This document shows positions 55,053 through 63,560 of a DNA stretch of 64,000 nt, piece after piece. A program made the position numbers and the translations under genes. Source of the stretch: Reichenbachiella ulvae (GTDB lineage: Bacteria; Bacteroidota; Bacteroidia; Cytophagales; Cyclobacteriaceae). Below the pieces are notes generated by a model, which searched no databases, had not been told where the DNA came from, and worked only from the letters and a program-made list of their open reading frames with translations. How positions within the stretch are numbered: position 1 is the stretch's first letter; each line of letters starts with the position of its first letter. The stretch is taken from contig NZ_JAOYOD010000001.1 of NCBI RefSeq assembly GCF_025833875.1, positions 1,364,001 to 1,428,000 on the forward strand. The letters run 5' to 3'.

Positions 55053-56126
55053 ATGGCTAAGACTAGAAAGAAAAGTACAGCAAGGAAGAAAACAAACAAC
55101 CAGGGAGGCGGTAGTCAGCCTCTCATTATTCTAATTGTATTGGCCCTGGTGGCGGCTTCCATTTATGGATTGAAATATTTTTCAGATCACTCGGAGTTCG
55201 AACCTATTACATTTGAATTTGGTAGTGACAGTGCCAAAGAGGATAAATCTGTAGAAAGAAGGTTCGTAGAGGAAGAAAACAATGAAAGCAAGACCGAACT
55301 TACCGTTTCTTCTAAGCAAGCAGATGAACCAAAGGAAGAACCTGTAGCAGAAAAAGAAAAGATCAATCCTGAGCGAATGGTCGAAACGGTGAAGCCCAAT
55401 GAGGATCTGCCAGAATACAACAGTACGGATCGCTATTACTTTTCGAAAAGCTTTGATTTTGCCTGGCCAAAATACACGGGAGAAGATCAAATTATCGAAC
55501 ATGAATTTTACACCCTCAAATACAACGAGAAAACCGAGCAGGCGGACTGGGTTGCCTATAAATTAACGGCCAAGAATTTGAAAAACGCTCGTTTCAAACG
55601 TGAGGATGATTTTAGACCTGACCCAGAGGTAGATACAAAATCTGCTCACCCCGATGACTACAAAGGCAGTGGCTATGATAGAGGGCACTTGGCTCCTGCA
55701 GCAGACTTCACCTGGGACGAAGGAGGTCTTAGCGAAACTTTCTACATGAGTAATATGAGTCCCCAAGATCCGGGCTTTAACCGTGGCATCTGGAGAAAGC
55801 TCGAAGGTCAAGTAAGAGATTGGGCGATGAGCAACGGTGAGGTTTTTGTAGTGACTGGACCTATCTATGGTAGCCGAAGCACGAAAATCGGTAAGAACAA
55901 AGTATATGTACCGGAGGGCTACTATAAAGTAGTTTTAGAACTGGTAGGCCAAGATGTTAAGGCCATCGCATTTGTGCTTGACAATGAGAAATCATCTGCC
56001 GAATTGTATGAATATGCACTCAGCGTGGACGATCTGGAAACAAAAACGGGCATGGACTTTTTCCCTTCCATACCCGATGATCTTGAAAACAAGATTGAAA
56101 GCTATTATGATTATTCAGCCTGGTGA
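55053..56126 (+). CDS. Membrane-anchored DNA/RNA non-specific endonuclease (NUC1 family)
   Basis: A 357-residue nuclease. The basic N-terminus (residues 3-14, KTRKKSTARKK) precedes one membrane helix (about 24-42), a linker of about 70 charged residues, then the beta-beta-alpha-metal nuclease domain. Catalytic motif DRGH (Asp209-His212) in GYDRGHLAPAADF; the metal Asn is in MSNMSPQDPGFNRGIW. It cuts DNA and RNA without sequence preference; with this topology it acts outside the inner membrane, probably for nutrient use. It starts 3 bp after the dehydrogenase gene. Confidence 0.9.
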   Translation: MAKTRKKSTARKKTNNQGGGSQPLIILIVLALVAASIYGLKYFSDHSEFEPITFEFGSDSAKEDKSVERRFVEEENNESKTELTVSSKQADEPKEEPVAEKEKINPERMVETVKPNEDLPEYNSTDRYYFSKSFDFAWPKYTGEDQIIEHEFYTLKYNEKTEQADWVAYKLTAKNLKNARFKREDDFRPDPEVDTKSAHPDDYKGSGYDRGHLAPAADFTWDEGGLSETFYMSNMSPQDPGFNRGIWRKLEGQVRDWAMSNGEVFVVTGPIYGSRSTKIGKNKVYVPEGYYKVVLELVGQDVKAIAFVLDNEKSSAELYEYALSVDDLETKTGMDFFPSIPDDLENKIESYYDYSAW

Positions 56127-56140
56127 TTCAGGCTGAATAC

Positions 56141-56731
56141 TTATTTGCAATATTTGCTTACAGCTGATTCCGCTTCCTTCACTCCTAGACTTGCAGCCTG
56201 CTTAAAATCCTGGCAAGCACCTGTGCTTTTCTTTTCCTGCATACTCAATGCACCTCTGTACAAGAAAGCTTCTCCGTATTGTCTATCCAGATTAATGGCA
56301 TTGTTGTATCCTGAACGAGCCTTCGGGAATTCACCCATGTGATGCGCTGCACGACCTACCCAAAAATATCCTTCTGCCAGATCATCCTTTTCTTTGATCG
56401 CCAATTCAGCAAAATATAGCGATTGCTCGTAATTTTCAGCTCTATAGTAGTACTTGGCCAAACTCAACATCGCTGAAGTGTTCTTACCATCTATATCTAA
56501 TACTTTCTCAAAATCTTTAAGGGCCTTATCATACTGATTCAATTCCTCATATGAACGTCCACGATTATAAAGTGACTTCACATGAGAAGGATGTAGCTTC
56601 AGGTATTCGTTATAAGCCTCTACTGCACCTTTAAAATCCTTCTTTGCATAAAGCGTATCTCCCTTGGATTGTTCTTCTGACTGACAGCTAACCGCCAGCG
56701 CTAACATAACTACAAATAATATTCTTTTCAT
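56141..56731 (-). CDS. TPR-repeat lipoprotein
   Basis: A 196-residue exported protein with leader LALAVSC (Cys16). It contains five consecutive TPR units of about 34 residues, e.g. AVEAYNEYLKLHPSHVKSLYNRGRSYEELNQYDKAL and ARSGYNNAINLDRQYGEAFLYRGALSMQEK. These form a protein-binding scaffold at the inner leaflet of the outer membrane or in the periplasm. No enzymatic part. Its start is 66 bp from the stop of the DUF1573 gene; the two are on the same strand and may be cotranscribed. Partner unknown. Confidence 0.85.
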   Translation of the reverse strand: MKRILFVVMLALAVSCQSEEQSKGDTLYAKKDFKGAVEAYNEYLKLHPSHVKSLYNRGRSYEELNQYDKALKDFEKVLDIDGKNTSAMLSLAKYYYRAENYEQSLYFAELAIKEKDDLAEGYFWVGRAAHHMGEFPKARSGYNNAINLDRQYGEAFLYRGALSMQEKKSTGACQDFKQAASLGVKEAESAVSKYCK

Positions 56732-56797
56732 TGTTGACTATTTTGCTGCAAAGCTATAAGCTAATGCTCAATTAGACTTCTATTCTTTGCTTTTACT

Positions 56798-57880
56798 TTA
56801 ATTCTGTACTGAAGCTCTAATGGTAACTACTTGAGTTGGGTTCTGTGGATCACTTGAGTAGATGTAAACTGTTTTGTTCTGTCCACCTCGTCTATTGCTT
56901 GTATCAAAGGTGACTTTAAGTTTAGCCGACTTTCCTGGTTTGATATCATAGTCAGATAGATCTGCCACCAAACAAGAGCAATTGGCATCTACTTTTCTAA
57001 TGTTGAGGTTCTTTTTGCCGGTATTGACCAATTCATATTCCACCTTCACAGTCTCTCCAGCCTGAACTTTCCCTACATTCTGCAGTTTATTATTGATGCT
57101 CAACTGGGCGGCATTCGACCTTTCTACATCTGTCATTGGAGGAAAGTACTCTCTTACAGATGCTCTCAGGTTCAAATTCTTTCGACTATCCTCTGCCTCT
57201 TCGGTGAACAAGGACAGTCCAAAACTCTGCATCCCTAAATGATCTTCATGGCTGGGATCATAAGTCACCCATGCACTGGCCTTTGTTTTAGGAGGCAAAA
57301 CCATGGTATCATATTCCACAACAATAAATTCCGGCCCTTCATACTTGTCTAAAAACACCAGGGTATCCGTCTCACTGTCATTGTACAACTCCAGTTGAGA
57401 TTTTACAGGCTTTTCATCCGTGATCCTTCCTAGATTAATATTGTTACTCTGCACCCTGAGCATCCCTATCTTGGTAGGCAACTTCTCTTCTATCGTTCTT
57501 ACCCTTGGAATCACACTACCCTTGATATAAGCATAAACCACAGGCGGCTGACCATTTGTATTGATTCTAAGTGACTTGCTAAAGCTACCCGGTCTGTTCA
57601 TCGGATTGTATTGCGCGCGGACATATCCACGTTCTCCTGGCGCTACAGGATCTTTAGTCCAATTAGGAGTGGTACAACCACAGGACGCTTTGACATGCGA
57701 AATGATCAATGGTGCATCCCCTACATTTTCAAATTCAAACTCATGAAGAATTGGACCATCTTCCTCTTTTACTTGTCCAAAATCATAAGTCGTTTCGATC
57801 AACTCTATTTTTGGTTGAGCCAAAACCGACACTGAAAGGGCGGATAAAATCAGGAAGGATAAAAATGTCACTTTATTCAT
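56798..57880 (-). CDS. DUF1573 protein with tandem Ig-like domains
   Basis: A 360-residue exported protein; the ATG at 57880 gives a proper signal peptide (VTFLSFLILSALSVSVLAQ) while the frame runs 17 residues upstream. Two DUF1573 domains: first with TTYDFGQVKEEDGPILHEFEFEN and ASCGCTTPNW, second with KLQNVGKVQAGETVKVEYELVN and DANCSCLVADL. The Cys-x-Cys turn is the family mark. A middle region (about 140-255) shows the same strand order without the cysteines. Function unknown; ASH/MSP-like folds often stabilise envelope complexes. A Bacteroidota-type promoter lies 23 bp upstream. Confidence 0.85.
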   Translation of the reverse strand: MNKVTFLSFLILSALSVSVLAQPKIELIETTYDFGQVKEEDGPILHEFEFENVGDAPLIISHVKASCGCTTPNWTKDPVAPGERGYVRAQYNPMNRPGSFSKSLRINTNGQPPVVYAYIKGSVIPRVRTIEEKLPTKIGMLRVQSNNINLGRITDEKPVKSQLELYNDSETDTLVFLDKYEGPEFIVVEYDTMVLPPKTKASAWVTYDPSHEDHLGMQSFGLSLFTEEAEDSRKNLNLRASVREYFPPMTDVERSNAAQLSINNKLQNVGKVQAGETVKVEYELVNTGKKNLNIRKVDANCSCLVADLSDYDIKPGKSAKLKVTFDTSNRRGGQNKTVYIYSSDPQNPTQVVTIRASVQN

Positions 57881-57902
57881 AAGAAATTTGATTTGTTCAA
57901 GC

Positions 57903-57930
57903 TCAAAATTACTAAGATTATTTCTTTCCA
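57903..57930 (-). promoter_or_regulatory. Bacteroidota-type promoter for the DUF1573 gene
   Basis: Leftward: TTG (57930-57928), 17 bp, then TAATTTTG (57910-57903), which fits the TAnnTTTG -7 and TTG -33 elements used by the Bacteroidota housekeeping sigma factor. It ends 22 bp before the chosen ATG, leaving a short leader. Confidence 0.55.
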
Positions 57931-58050
57931 ATAATTAATAGGATTTTTTCGGATGAGTTTTTTTGCTAGGCATTAATGCATTTATTTTACGCACATTTCG
58001 ACATAAATAACAACTTAGAATTGGTCAGTTTCGACCTATTATTTACATAA

Positions 58051-59019
58051 ATGGCAAGAGTACTTACGGGAATTCAAAGTTCTGGCAAACCACACCTTGG
58101 AAATATCCTTGGTGCCATTCAGCCAGCTATCCAATTGACAGAAAAAGAAGGTCAGGAATCGTTGCTTTTCATCGCAGATCTCCATTCGTTAACTACAATC
58201 AAAGACGCTGAGGTCAGAAAAGAAAACACCAAAGCTGTGGCTGCATCGTGGTTGGCATTTGGTCTGGACACTGAAAAGTCAATTTTCTATCGCCAGTCCA
58301 AGATACCAGAGGTTTGTGAACTAACATGGTACCTGAGCTGCCTTACTCCTTTCCCGATGTTGGCCAATGCGCATTCCTTCAAGGACAAATCGGACAGACT
58401 ATCAGATGTCAATGCAGGGCTATTTACTTACCCAGTACTAATGGCTGCAGATATCCTGATGTATGACGCGGAGATAGTCCCTGTTGGTAAGGATCAAAAG
58501 CAGCACCTCGAGATGACTCGGGATATGGCCAACAGTTTTAATCATCAGTACGGTGAGAATTTCGTAATCCCTGAATCTAGAATTGACGAAAACCTCATGA
58601 CCATCCCGGGTACGGATGGACAGAAGATGAGTAAATCATATGGCAACACCATTGACATTTTCCTTCCTGAAAAGAAGCTGAAAAAGAATGTAAATGCGAT
58701 CGTAACGGACAGTTTGCCATTAGAAGCACCCAAGGATCCTGATACCTGCAACGTTTTTCAGATTTACAAAATCATCGCAGAACCAGAGCAAACGGCTTCA
58801 CTCAAAGAAAAATACCTGGCAGGTAATTTTGGATATGGTCATGCCAAGAAAGAATTATTAGAGCTTATCTTAGACAAGTATCAAAAGGAAAGAGAACTCT
58901 TCAATTATTATATGGAAAACGAGGCTGAACTAGAGCAAAAACTTCAGGAAGGTGAAGCAAAAGCCAGAGCCATCGCACAAAAAGTATTACAAAGAACCAA
59001 AGACTTAATCGGATTTTAA
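58051..59019 (+). CDS. trpS: Tryptophanyl-tRNA synthetase
   Basis: A 322-residue class I aminoacyl-tRNA synthetase charging tRNA-Trp. The HIGH-type motif is SGKPHLGN (residues 11-18), KMSKS is at 192-196 (DGQKMSKSYGN), and the Trp pocket has ADILMYDAEIVPVGKDQKQHLEMTRD. Length is normal. The C-terminal helical anticodon-binding part is complete. It is followed after 13 bp by the phosphohexomutase gene. Confidence 0.97.
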   Translation: MARVLTGIQSSGKPHLGNILGAIQPAIQLTEKEGQESLLFIADLHSLTTIKDAEVRKENTKAVAASWLAFGLDTEKSIFYRQSKIPEVCELTWYLSCLTPFPMLANAHSFKDKSDRLSDVNAGLFTYPVLMAADILMYDAEIVPVGKDQKQHLEMTRDMANSFNHQYGENFVIPESRIDENLMTIPGTDGQKMSKSYGNTIDIFLPEKKLKKNVNAIVTDSLPLEAPKDPDTCNVFQIYKIIAEPEQTASLKEKYLAGNFGYGHAKKELLELILDKYQKERELFNYYMENEAELEQKLQEGEAKARAIAQKVLQRTKDLIGF

Positions 59020-59032
59020 TACCCTCACACAT

Positions 59033-60760
59033 ATGGAAGCATATATACAAGAATCAATAGACAAGTGGCTCAATAGCAGCATTGACGAAGCGGACAAGAA
59101 AGCCATCCAGGCCATGATCGACGCTGGAGAAGAAACTGAACTGACAGACTCGTTCTACAAAGAACTGGAATTCGGTACTGGTGGACTCAGAGGCATCATG
59201 GGCTTGGGAAGCAATCGCATGAACAAATACACCATCGGTGTAGCTACTCAAGGATTGGCGAACTATCTAAAAAAAGAATTTGCTGGAGAGGAAATCTCTG
59301 TGGCTATCGCCCATGACAGTAGAAACAACAGTGATTTCTTCGCAGCTACCACTGCAGCCATATTCTCTGCCAATGGCATTAAAGTCTATTTATTCGAGGC
59401 ATTGAGACCTACTCCTGAGTTGTCCTTTGCTATTCGTGAGCTAGGGTGCAAAAGTGGGGTGGTTTTGACAGCTTCACATAATCCTAAAGAATACAACGGG
59501 TATAAGGCTTACTGGTCGGACGGTGCGCAGATCATTGCTCCACATGACAAAAATATCATTGATGAGGTAAGAGCCATATCTAGTTTTGAAGATGTGAAAT
59601 TTGAAGCCGATGATGCTTTGATTGTAAAAATCGGCAAAGACATCGATGACAAATACCTGGATACATTAGAGGCATTGAGCCTATCACCAGAGGCTATCAA
59701 GAATCAATCTGATCTTTCTATTGTCTTCTCTCCTATCCATGGTACGGGTATCACCCTGGTTCCTTCCATTCTAGAGAGATTAGGATTTAAGAATGTAACT
59801 ATAGTAGAAGAGCAATCTGAACCTAATGGCAATTTCCCAACTGTGGTTTATCCTAACCCTGAGGAGAAAGAAGCCATGAGTATTGCTTTGAAAAAAGCAG
59901 AAAGCATCGATGCAGATTTGGTTATGGCCACCGACCCAGATGCTGACCGTGTAGGTATCGCTATCAAAAACAAAGAAGGCAAGTTTGAGTTACTAAATGG
60001 TAACCAAACCGGTTCTCTATTGATTTATTACTTGTGTACCAAGTGGAAAGAGAACAACAAGCTTAACGGCAAGCAGTTCATTGTAAAGACCATAGTAACA
60101 ACAGAGCTAATCAAGGACATTGCCGATCGCTTTGATATCGAAAGCTATGATACCCTGACAGGCTTTAAATTTATCGCAGGTCTCATCCGTGAATTTGAAG
60201 GAAAGAAAGAATTCATCGGGGGTGGTGAAGAGAGTTATGGCTATTTGATTGGGGACAGCGTTCGGGACAAGGATGCGGTGGCCTCTTGTGCCATGATCGC
60301 AGAGATGGCTGCATGGGCGAAAGACAACGGGAAAAGTGTCATGGAGCTTCTAGAGGAAATCTACAGTGAGTTTGGCATGTACTGGGAGGCACTTACTTCA
60401 CTAACCAAAAAAGGGAAATCCGGAGCGGAAGAAATCCAAAAAATGATGAGTGATGCAAGAAGCAATGCACCAAAATCGTTGGGAGGTTCACCAGTAACTA
60501 CCCTATTGGACTATCAGTCTGGCGAGGCAACAGATCTCAAAACTGGTAACAAAACCAAAATGGACTACCCAAGCTCCAACGTGCTACAATTCTTAACAGA
60601 GGATGGTTCTAAAGTCTCTTTGAGACCTTCAGGAACCGAACCTAAAATCAAATTTTACTTCAGTGTAAAATCTGAATCTGGCTCCTCTCTAGGTATTGAA
60701 GAACAAAAAGAAAAGCTGAATCAAAAAATTGAGCAAATCAAATCAGAGTTAGGATTATAA
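59033..60760 (+). CDS. Phosphohexomutase (phosphoglucomutase/phosphomannomutase family)
   Basis: A 575-residue alpha-D-phosphohexomutase interconverting hexose 1- and 6-phosphates. Active Ser148 in TASHNPKEYNGYK, metal loop ATDPDADRVG near 301, sugar loop GGGEESYGY and phosphate loop RPSGTEPKIKFY near the end. The length and GTGGLRGIMG start are of the long type II group (PGM2-like), which can act on glucose-, mannose- or pentose phosphates. It starts 13 bp after trpS; cotranscription is likely but not functionally meaningful. Confidence 0.93.
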   Translation: MEAYIQESIDKWLNSSIDEADKKAIQAMIDAGEETELTDSFYKELEFGTGGLRGIMGLGSNRMNKYTIGVATQGLANYLKKEFAGEEISVAIAHDSRNNSDFFAATTAAIFSANGIKVYLFEALRPTPELSFAIRELGCKSGVVLTASHNPKEYNGYKAYWSDGAQIIAPHDKNIIDEVRAISSFEDVKFEADDALIVKIGKDIDDKYLDTLEALSLSPEAIKNQSDLSIVFSPIHGTGITLVPSILERLGFKNVTIVEEQSEPNGNFPTVVYPNPEEKEAMSIALKKAESIDADLVMATDPDADRVGIAIKNKEGKFELLNGNQTGSLLIYYLCTKWKENNKLNGKQFIVKTIVTTELIKDIADRFDIESYDTLTGFKFIAGLIREFEGKKEFIGGGEESYGYLIGDSVRDKDAVASCAMIAEMAAWAKDNGKSVMELLEEIYSEFGMYWEALTSLTKKGKSGAEEIQKMMSDARSNAPKSLGGSPVTTLLDYQSGEATDLKTGNKTKMDYPSSNVLQFLTEDGSKVSLRPSGTEPKIKFYFSVKSESGSSLGIEEQKEKLNQKIEQIKSELGL

Positions 60761-60990
60761 ATCCTACTCTAATTATGCTGGTATTCTAATAATATCACAA
60801 ATCCGTTTCAAAAGTTCATTATATTAGAACTCAAAATGGAATCAATTGTATTTTTAGAATATCAGCACCTCTAAAGTGCATCTAAATACTGATTGCGTCC
60901 AATATTTTTCATTTTAGACTAAAAGTATAAACAGATATATTTATATTTCAATTCTAATATGAGAACCATCCAAGCACTAAATAATACAAT

Positions 60991-61962
60991 ATGGTAATTC
61001 CATTGTTGCTCATCATAGTCGGTTTTGTTCTTTTGATCAAAGGAGCCGATTTTTTAGTTAATGGAGCTTCATCACTTGCGAAAAGATACAACGTATCAGA
61101 CATAGCCATTGGTCTGACTGTAGTTGCTATGGGAACCTCAGCACCCGAATTGGTAGTCAATATTATTTCAGGATCTACTGGGCACAACGACGTAGTGTTT
61201 GGCAACATCATAGGTTCCAATATCTTCAACATGTTTTTGATATTGGGGATATCAAGTGTGATCTATCCCTTGACAGTACAAAAAAATGCACTTTGGAAAG
61301 AAGTTCCATATTCTTTGGTCGCTACTATTGTATTCTTCATTCTAGTCAATGATCAATTGATCTTTGGAGCGGAAGAAAACAGTGCCAGTATCTTAGATGG
61401 AATCATACTGTTACTCATGTTTGGAGCCTTTCTTTTTTATGTATTCCAAAACATGCAACGGACAGGTGACCTAGGCGGTGACATGGACGAAATCGAGATG
61501 TATGGAAGTTTAAAAACTGCCATGCTAATCATATTTGGTATAGCAGGTCTAGGAGGTGGAGGTAAACTGATCGTTGACAATGCTATTCTGATCGCAGAAA
61601 GCGTAGGCATTAGTGAAAAGGTAATTGGTTTAACAATTCTAGCGGCAGGTACTTCCCTACCTGAATTAGCAACTACAGCAGTAGCAGCTTTTCACAAAAA
61701 ATCAGATTTGGCAGTAGGAAACATAGTAGGATCCAACATCTTCAATCTGCTTTTGGTTTTAGGCGCCACTGCTGCATTCAATGGTCCATTGGCCTTTGAT
61801 ATTGATTTGAATACAGATCTTTATATTATCATGATAGGAACCTTCATGTTGTTCTTATTCATGTTTACCCTTCAAAAATACAAGCTGGATAGAGCTGAAG
61901 GCGCATTATACTTGTTAGGTTTTGCTGCCTACATTGTCTTCCTCTACTTCAACCGAATGTAA
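60991..61962 (+). CDS. Calcium/sodium antiporter (CaCA family)
   Basis: A 323-residue inner-membrane cation exchanger with ten helices in two inverted halves. The alpha-repeat motifs are GTSAPELVVNI (about 47-57) and AGTSLPELATTAVA (about 221-234), both with the ion-binding acidic residue, and the matching GSNIFN segments follow. It exports Ca using the Na or H gradient. The ATG at 60991 gives the usual short start. The 230-bp gap before it carries nothing I can assign except an AT-rich stretch. The ECF sigma gene follows after 141 bp. Confidence 0.93.
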   Translation: MVIPLLLIIVGFVLLIKGADFLVNGASSLAKRYNVSDIAIGLTVVAMGTSAPELVVNIISGSTGHNDVVFGNIIGSNIFNMFLILGISSVIYPLTVQKNALWKEVPYSLVATIVFFILVNDQLIFGAEENSASILDGIILLLMFGAFLFYVFQNMQRTGDLGGDMDEIEMYGSLKTAMLIIFGIAGLGGGGKLIVDNAILIAESVGISEKVIGLTILAAGTSLPELATTAVAAFHKKSDLAVGNIVGSNIFNLLLVLGATAAFNGPLAFDIDLNTDLYIIMIGTFMLFLFMFTLQKYKLDRAEGALYLLGFAAYIVFLYFNRM

Positions 61963-61977
61963 AATTCTTCTTCCTTA

Positions 61978-62014
61978 TTAACACTGCTTAACAGCTTTTA
62001 ACGCTGCATTAACA
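61978..62014 (+). promoter_or_regulatory. Four TTAAC direct repeats at 10-11 bp spacing
   Basis: TTAAC begins at 61978, 61988, 61998 and 62009 (spacing 10, 10, 11), each followed by A or G. The spacing is one helical turn, as used by OmpR/PhoB-type response regulators, and TTAACA units recall the PhoP box of Bacillus; that likeness may be accidental. It lies about 90 bp before the ECF sigma gene. The outer parts also form an ACACTG/CAGTGT inverted repeat. Confidence 0.45.
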
Positions 62015-62103
62015 GTGTCGTTTGTTGTTTGATTCTACCTTACCTGATATTATTTCACCCCTTAGGCAACTAATCTGGTATTGGCTGCATTTGAATACAA
62101 ACG

Positions 62104-62658
62104 ATGAACATTAAACTTCCCAATCAATTGGAAGAAGGAGAACTAGTAAAAAGATGTCAGGCCCAAGATGCCGAGGCGCAACGTGAGCTATATGAGCGAT
62201 ATGCTGATAAGTTATATCGTATAGGCTTTCGTTACTTGTCCGAAGAGACTGCAGCTGAGGATGCTGTAACTGAGGGTTTCCTGAAAATCTTTGCCAAAAT
62301 ACCTCAGTTCGAGTTTCGAGGAAAAGGAAGTCTGGAAGGTTGGCTTAAGAGAATTATCGTCAATGAATCGCTAATGCTCTTGAGAAAGAGAAAACAAAAA
62401 TTAGTAGATATTGAACACTCAGCTGAAAAAGACAATGGGTACAGCATTGATCAAGGGCTAATTGAAGAAGATATCATTGCTGAAGTCAGAAAGCTTCCCA
62501 AAGGATATAGAACGGTATTTAACCTATATGCCATCGAAGGCTACACCCACAGAGAAATCGGCGAAAAACTTGGAATCAGCGAAAACACCTCTAAATCCCA
62601 ATTGAGCAAAGCGAGAGCATCGTTAATGAAATCACTGGAAAAACTAGGAGCTATTTAA
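62104..62658 (+). CDS. ECF-type RNA polymerase sigma factor
   Basis: A 184-residue sigma-70 family protein of ECF size. Sigma region 2 is seen as AQRELYERYADKLYRIGFRYLSEETAAEDAVTEGFLKIFAKI and region 4 as LPKGYRTVFNLYAIEGYTHREIGEKLGISENTSKSQLSKARASL, both complete, with a short linker and no extra domain. It directs RNA polymerase to a small regulon. The gene after it, 11 bp away, encodes a single-helix membrane protein that could be its partner or regulator; no typical zinc anti-sigma motif is present there. Confidence 0.92.
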   Translation: MNIKLPNQLEEGELVKRCQAQDAEAQRELYERYADKLYRIGFRYLSEETAAEDAVTEGFLKIFAKIPQFEFRGKGSLEGWLKRIIVNESLMLLRKRKQKLVDIEHSAEKDNGYSIDQGLIEEDIIAEVRKLPKGYRTVFNLYAIEGYTHREIGEKLGISENTSKSQLSKARASLMKSLEKLGAI

Positions 62659-62669
62659 TCCCTACAGAT

Positions 62670-63560
62670 ATGAAGTCAAATAATAAGCAAATAAGTAAAA
62701 AGAGCATGACAGATCGAGTCTGTAAATCAGCTAGTCAAGTAGCCGATCAGGTTTCTATGGGATTAGAAAGAAAGAAACGGATTTGGGAATCGATATCAGC
62801 CAAACTTTCTGAAATAGACAAACGAGTGTTATCATGGTTTCTGGTCATGACCACCTCCTTTTCTTTGGTTGTTGCAGGAAGCATAGATTTTCTATTGAAA
62901 GAAACACCCATTCATAAAAATGAGGAGGAGACTATTGATCAACCCAAGCTTGCTGAAATCGACGATGTATTAGAACATAAACCAGAGATGAAAGAATTAA
63001 GGACTATAGAGTCCAAAGCCATCTCAAATAGGACTAAAAAAAATGAATCAAGTAAGATCAGCCTTCCAAAAGTTAAAATCACTCAAGCTACTACAGCTGA
63101 TATGAATGAAGCAAAGGACCATTTCAATAAAAGACCTAAAGCATTCGCAGCTGTTAACATCAACACCAATGGCTTGGCACCAGAAATTGGATTGACATTA
63201 CCTGTATATGGACACTTAGGAAAAAACAGTCAGCATGTAGTGAGTGTCGGACTTTCTACTCAAATACAAATGACTAACCTGACTAGTTCAGAATCAAGTC
63301 AAGCTTCCAATCTCAAAATTCAACCCTTGGTCTATGGTAATTTGATTTATGACTTAAGAAAGAATGACGGAGCACCTAACTGGAATTTCCGAATGGGTTA
63401 CCAGATCAACGAAAGCATTGACAGCAGTTTATGGAATGGAAGAAGCATCAAGGCCTCTATCCATAAAAGCCTCAATGATCACATCAGAATTGGCCCAGAA
63501 ATCATCATTTCAGATGACTTCAAGAGAGTTTATCCTGGGATCGCATTGGTGGTGAGTTAA
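62670..63560 (+). CDS. Single-helix membrane protein linked to the ECF sigma gene, with barrel-like C-terminus
   Basis: A 296-residue protein: a basic cytosolic part (1-50), one membrane helix (about 54-75, WFLVMTTSFSLVVAGSIDF), an acidic and basic low-complexity linker (80-150), and a C-terminal part (about 155-296) of alternating strands (FAAVNINTNGLAPEIGLTLPVYG, QHVVSVGLSTQIQM, RIGPEIIISDDFKRVYPGIALV), resembling a small outer-membrane barrel. The start and size fit an anti-sigma-like regulator only loosely. It lies 11 bp after the sigma gene and overlaps the stop of trmB by 4 bp. Function not recognised. Confidence 0.7.
   Translation: MKSNNKQISKKSMTDRVCKSASQVADQVSMGLERKKRIWESISAKLSEIDKRVLSWFLVMTTSFSLVVAGSIDFLLKETPIHKNEEETIDQPKLAEIDDVLEHKPEMKELRTIESKAISNRTKKNESSKISLPKVKITQATTADMNEAKDHFNKRPKAFAAVNINTNGLAPEIGLTLPVYGHLGKNSQHVVSVGLSTQIQMTNLTSSESSQASNLKIQPLVYGNLIYDLRKNDGAPNWNFRMGYQINESIDSSLWNGRSIKASIHKSLNDHIRIGPEIIISDDFKRVYPGIALVVS

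Noticed and set aside
60863..60880. Hairpin GCAC...GTGC after the phosphohexomutase gene as a terminator
   Set aside because: Only a 4-bp stem with no T run.
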